Source of the DNA: Diadema setosum
Lineage: Eukaryota > Echinodermata > Echinoidea > Diadematoida > Diadematidae
NCBI RefSeq assembly: GCF_964275005.1
Contig: NC_092689.1
Coordinates: 1,123,501 to 1,187,500 of the forward strand
Direction of reading: 5' to 3'
DNA length: 64,000 nucleotides
Shown: positions 60,132 to 64,000 of the stretch, piece by piece
Layout: each line of letters starts with the position of its first letter
Numbering within the stretch: position 1 is the first letter of the stretch
Made by a program: the position numbers and the translations under genes
The notes under the pieces: generated by a model
What the model was told of the DNA's origin: nothing
Seen by the model: only the letters and a program-made list of their open reading frames with translations
The model's database searches: none

Positions 60132-61165
60132 GCTATTATTTTTTTTTCTCTCTCTTTCTTTGTTTTTCTTTTGGCAGTTCAGCTTCATTCCGATGTCATT
60201 ACCCCACGACACACAGTCACTCAAGTTCCCTTTTTTTTGTCGGAGGCTGGAGGTTGGATTTGCTTCATTTATCATACGTAATGTTGTAAATTGCCCTTGG
60301 TATACAGTGCCCCGCTTGCCACCTTTCGTTTTCTCTTTCCTTTTCTCTACGTTTGTTCCTGTTACACTGCACAAGACAGGTCGGGAAATAATTTACATAA
60401 TTCAACTGGAGCAGGAATGGCAACTGAATAAATTAACTCTAGGCCAGGTGTATGGCGTCTAGCTCATCTCTTTGAAATTCCAGATTGTTATTGTTTGACC
60501 CAATAGCGGAATTGTAGACAGGTTTTATGTTGCTATAGAGGTATCTTGTGCCACATGAGTAGAAGGCATCACTGTTTAGTAGTAGTAATGAACTTTTTCA
60601 TGTCCCTCCATGTCAGTTATAGGGGCTATAGGGGTTGTGTGTCTATCTGCCAAAGAAAAGGAAAACTTATTTTCGTCATGGCTGTTTCTCTATACGTAGC
60701 CGTAGGTGATGAGTGTTGTTGGTATCTGAGCAGTAAATAATGCAACATCAGGCTGAAATCCCCCTTAGTTATACGCGCTAAGCGTTCAATTGATATTTAT
60801 CATCTTGATTTATGTAGTCAATCGCTGCTAATGGACGGTTACAGAATTATGTTATGACACCTTTCACTGAAATTTTGTAAAGCAAAGTTTGTGGACAAGG
60901 CAAGCAATTGTACATGAATAATACTATTGATTTCAGAGGGAAATTATGGTATACCTAAATGTAAGGGTATCATTGCTTTGAAATTGCTGAGACAATATTA
61001 TCTTGGCACGAGGGCTTCCACTTCTAATAACAGATCCCTTTGAAGATGTGTCAGTCACGGGTGATCGTCATGATTCACCTTTCACGTAGAAGGTATACGT
61101 TCCACACTCTTAGTTCGAGAAGACTTACCATCATACTTCAAATTGTGATTAAAGGTAAAGTCACA
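60045..61165 (+). repeat. tRNA-headed repeat M, copy 2, with long downstream extension
   Basis: Repeats the M block to about 60602, then an extension (TTTTCGTCATGGCTGTTTCT, GTTACAGAATTATGTTATGACACC, TTCCACTTCTAATAACAG) that is shared with 62340-62760 and 63425-63960. Confidence 0.75.
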
Positions 61166-61296
61166 AGAGACGTGAGGTTGCACACGTACGGGTTCGAACC
61201 CCATAAGAGCACGAAACAAAATACTTATATCTTTTGCTTTTTTCCTTTTATGGAGTATTCACCTTCGTCCATGTAGAAATCACGTTTTCATGTAAA

Positions 61297-61330
<34 letters not shown>

Positions 61331-61378
61331 ATCCCTTTGTTTTTTGTTGGAGACCACATTGCTTTGACAGGCAACTTG
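61166..61378 (+). repeat. tRNA-headed repeat T, copy 3 (5'-truncated)
   Basis: Starts inside the anticodon arm (AGAGACGTGAGGTTGCACAC), keeps the B box GGGTTCGAACCCC, and continues with the T-repeat body including a (CA)n tract at 61303-61327. The A box half is missing. It is joined directly to a fragment of unit A (GTGATTAAAGGTAAAG). Confidence 0.7.
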
Positions 61379-61852
61379 GACTTGAAATTACAAATGTTAA
61401 AGTGAAGATGACTTTTAAAAGACCGCATGGCCATGTTTGATTTTTTTTTTACAGTATAAAGACCTATTGGTAAATATTCATTCACATATCCTTTCCAATC
61501 AACTTACTTGGACACGCCGACACCACTACACGAAATTTTCAATTAGTTGCATGACAGAAACAATTTCATCTGAATTATGTAGGACTGTATAAAGAATTGG
61601 ACTTCACGAACATTTCTCAATATTACTTCAAGTCGCTACTTTACATTATTTTCATTGTCGATCACTGAAAATGAGAATGAAATCTGGTTGAAACGATTCA
61701 AGATTTATCTTTGTAACTGTATATTGATCGAATCCACACGGCCACTCGTGGGAAGTTGAATAGCGCTATCAGTCACTTGACGTATATAGCCAAAAAACTG
61801 AATATAAATGTATAGCATACATAGATATATTTAAGTTTCGCACAAGATCTTC

Positions 61853-61940
61853 GGATCTTCCATGTGGCAGAATTGCTTAGCACGCTGCGTGTTTATAATG
61901 CCCGACCGGAAGGAGAGAAGTTAATCGAGTCCCGCAGGAC
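61853..61940 (+). repeat. tRNA-Met-like module 3, degenerate
   Basis: CCATGTGGCAGAATTGCTTAGCACGCTGCG, GTTTATAATGCCC and AATCGAGTCCCGCAGGACTTTTT. The anticodon position now reads TAT, and the B box carries an insertion. Confidence 0.55.
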
Positions 61941-62770
61941 TTTTTCCTTTTATTTCTTTTTTCTTTCTTTTTTTCTGCAGTTCAGCTTCACTCTGATGTC
62001 ATGAACACAGCTACTCTATTTCCCTTGTTTTGTATTGGAGTTTGGAGGTTGGGTTTGCTTCTTTAATTTTGTCACACGTAATGTTGTAAATTGCCCCTTG
62101 AATTAAAACAGTACCCCGCTTGCCACCATTCGTTTTCTCTTTCCTTTTCTCTTCATTTGTTCTTTTATACTGTAGCAGGATGTTTAGGAACGTGTACGTT
62201 TATATAATTAACAGGAATGGGAACTGAATTAATTAACTCTAGTCCAGGTGCATGGCGTCTCGCTTATCTCTTTGGAATTCCAGGTTGTTATTGTTTGACC
62301 AAATGACGGAGTTAAAGACAGGCAGGGAAGGAAGTGACGTGATATTGCTTCATAATGAGGAATTTCGGGCAACAGCTTTCCAAGTGTAGTGATTATGACG
62401 GCGTTCTCTGTCGTTTATTTTCGTCATGGTTGTTTCACTAGTTCAGCCATAGGTGACATATGTTGTTGGCATCTGGGAGAATAGAACAGATCTGTACCAA
62501 ACTGGAATAGCCCTATAAGCAATGTGGTAAGCGTTCAATTTTTTGCATTATCTTTCTTCTTTAAAGTCAGTCATTACTGATCGAAACACACAATATAATA
62601 TGACACGTTCTACTGGTAGTTTAGGAAAAGGGAGTTACTGCACGATGCAATGATAAATGTGCTACCATTGATTTTAGAGACGTCATTGTGGTGTGGTACT
62701 GGTGATGGTAAGGGAACCATAGATTGCTTTTAAAGTAATGAGACAATCATTGGACCTTTGCATCAAGACC
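61853..62770 (+). repeat. tRNA-headed repeat M, copy 3
   Basis: Same M-block order as copy 1 to about 62330, then the extension shared with copy 2 (TTTTCGTCATGGTTGTTTCAC, ATATGACACGTTC). Confidence 0.75.
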
Positions 62771-63084
62771 GTATTCCCATCTAGAATATAATGCATGTTC
62801 GTGCGGCCTTTTTTTTTTAATCCTGACGTGGGCATTTTCTTTTTCTTGTTTTTAATTCAAGAATGTTATATCTAAATTTGTTTCTTTCCCCTAACATTTT
62901 TTTTTTGTTGAATATAAAGTTGGACGTTCCGTGACCGAGTAGAAAAGCAGCGATTTAGTTACAGTTTCAATGCATCTTGTTTACCATCTTCTCTTACATT
63001 AAATTGATGGTTTTTATATTTGACATGGTCTGTCTATTTGCCAGTTTATGCTCATAAAACACTGCTATAACAACTAATACATTT

Positions 63085-64000
63085 GCTTCACTTGTCACAC
63101 GCAATGATATGGATTGCAGTTGTGCATGCAGTTTTCCTTTTGCCACCTCTCGTTTTTCTCTCCCCCTTTCCCTCACTTTGGTTTTGTTATACTGCAGATG
63201 GGAATGATTACAATAACATAACCCAACTTGAGGTAGGAATGAGAACTGAATAAATTAACTCTAGGCCAGGTGTATATAGCGTCTCCCTCATATCTTTCAA
63301 ATTTCAGGTTGTCATTGTTCGACCAACGGAGTTGAAGACAGGCTTTATGTTGCTATAGAGGTATCTCGCGCCACATGAATGGAATGCATACGCTGTTTAG
63401 TATTAGTAATGAACTTTTTCATGTCCATCCCTGCCAATAAAAGTGTGTTTGACGAGGTTCTGTGTCATTCTGCCTACGAGAAAACAAAGTTTTATTTTCG
63501 CCATGGCTGTTTCGCTATGCGTAGCCGTGGGTAATGGATGTTGTTGGCATGTGGGCAGTAAAGAACCGAGTATCATGCTATAATACCCCCCCCCCCCCCC
63601 CCCCCCGTTAGGTTCTAAGCGTTCAATACGGTGATATATCTTTCTTCTTTATTATATCAATCACTGCCGATGGAATTACAGAATTATGTTATGACACGTT
63701 TCACTGAAAGCTTAAAAAACAAAGTTTATGCACGATACAAGTAATGGTGCATGAGTCCTATAGACCATTGATTTTAGGTGAGAAATTATGATATGCCTAT
63801 AGTAGGGGTGTCATTGATTAGGAATTAATGAAACGATTAAGCACTCCTTCCACTTCTAACTGTCCCCTTTGAATGTGTGTCGATCACGTGAGATCGTCAT
63901 AAATTATCATTCACGTATAAGCTTACGTTCAAAGTGTACTCTTAGTTAGAGGAGACCTATAGTTACATGGTTAAAGGCGATGTCTCTTTCGCTGGAGCCG
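63085..64000 (+). repeat. Repeat M, copy 4, head replaced, running off the window
   Basis: The M block body (TTGCTTCACTTGTCACACGCAATG to AATGAACTTTTTCATGTCC, about 63085-63425) and extension (GAATTATGTTATGACACGTTTCAC) are present. No Met-like head is seen. At 63947-63994 a degenerate start of a Leu-like head (GACCTATAGTTACATGGTTAAAGGCGATGTCTC) begins and is cut by the window edge. Confidence 0.7.

Overview
The window is eukaryotic (metazoan) genomic DNA: AT-rich, intron-bearing, and dominated by microsatellites, homopolymers and short interspersed or foldback repeats. The abundance of TACATGTA and AGGCCTA words, the many TTAA- and TIR-bounded foldback elements, and the type of transporter gene suggest a marine invertebrate deuterostome, most likely an echinoderm such as a sea urchin. 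That assignment is an inference from sequence style, not a search result.

Only one gene is clear. It is a complete 11-coding-exon gene on the minus strand (23155 down to 13608) for a concentrative nucleoside transporter (SLC28/CNT family). Every intron is GT-AG, the exon phases join without a break, and the spliced CDS is 1941 nt (646 residues plus stop). The substrate-selectivity positions carry the CNT3-type Gly-Gln and Ser-Val pairs, so broad purine and pyrimidine nucleoside uptake coupled to cations is the best prediction. Its last exon carries a 30-bp tandem duplication that gives the protein a short Met/Ala/Ser-rich repeated tail.

Three weaker minus-strand candidates are possible exons of other genes: a first exon at 32989-33150 with an ideal splice donor beside a CpG-rich stretch, a 17-codon first exon at 40608-40658, and a coding-like 3' terminal segment at 45930-46193. 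None could be assigned to a family.

Layout. 1-8.3 kb: microsatellites, a ~30-bp minisatellite arranged as an inverted array, poly-G/C-rich repeats. 8.3-13.6 kb: the probable 3' UTR and downstream flank of the transporter, with one foldback element. 13.6-23.2 kb: transporter gene. 23.2-33 kb: intergenic or intronic repeats (hairpin at 26.9 kb, TATACAGTA-ended element at 28.2 kb, TTAAAGG foldback at 30.6 kb). 33-46 kb: candidate exons, a 5'-truncated LINE with a 16-bp target-site duplication, several MITE-like elements. 46-55 kb: more foldback elements and no convincing gene. 55.1-64 kb: a composite, same-orientation array of diverged repeats in which tRNA-derived modules (Leu-CAG-like and Met-CAT-like) recur. 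It runs off the right edge and is the most unusual structure in the window.
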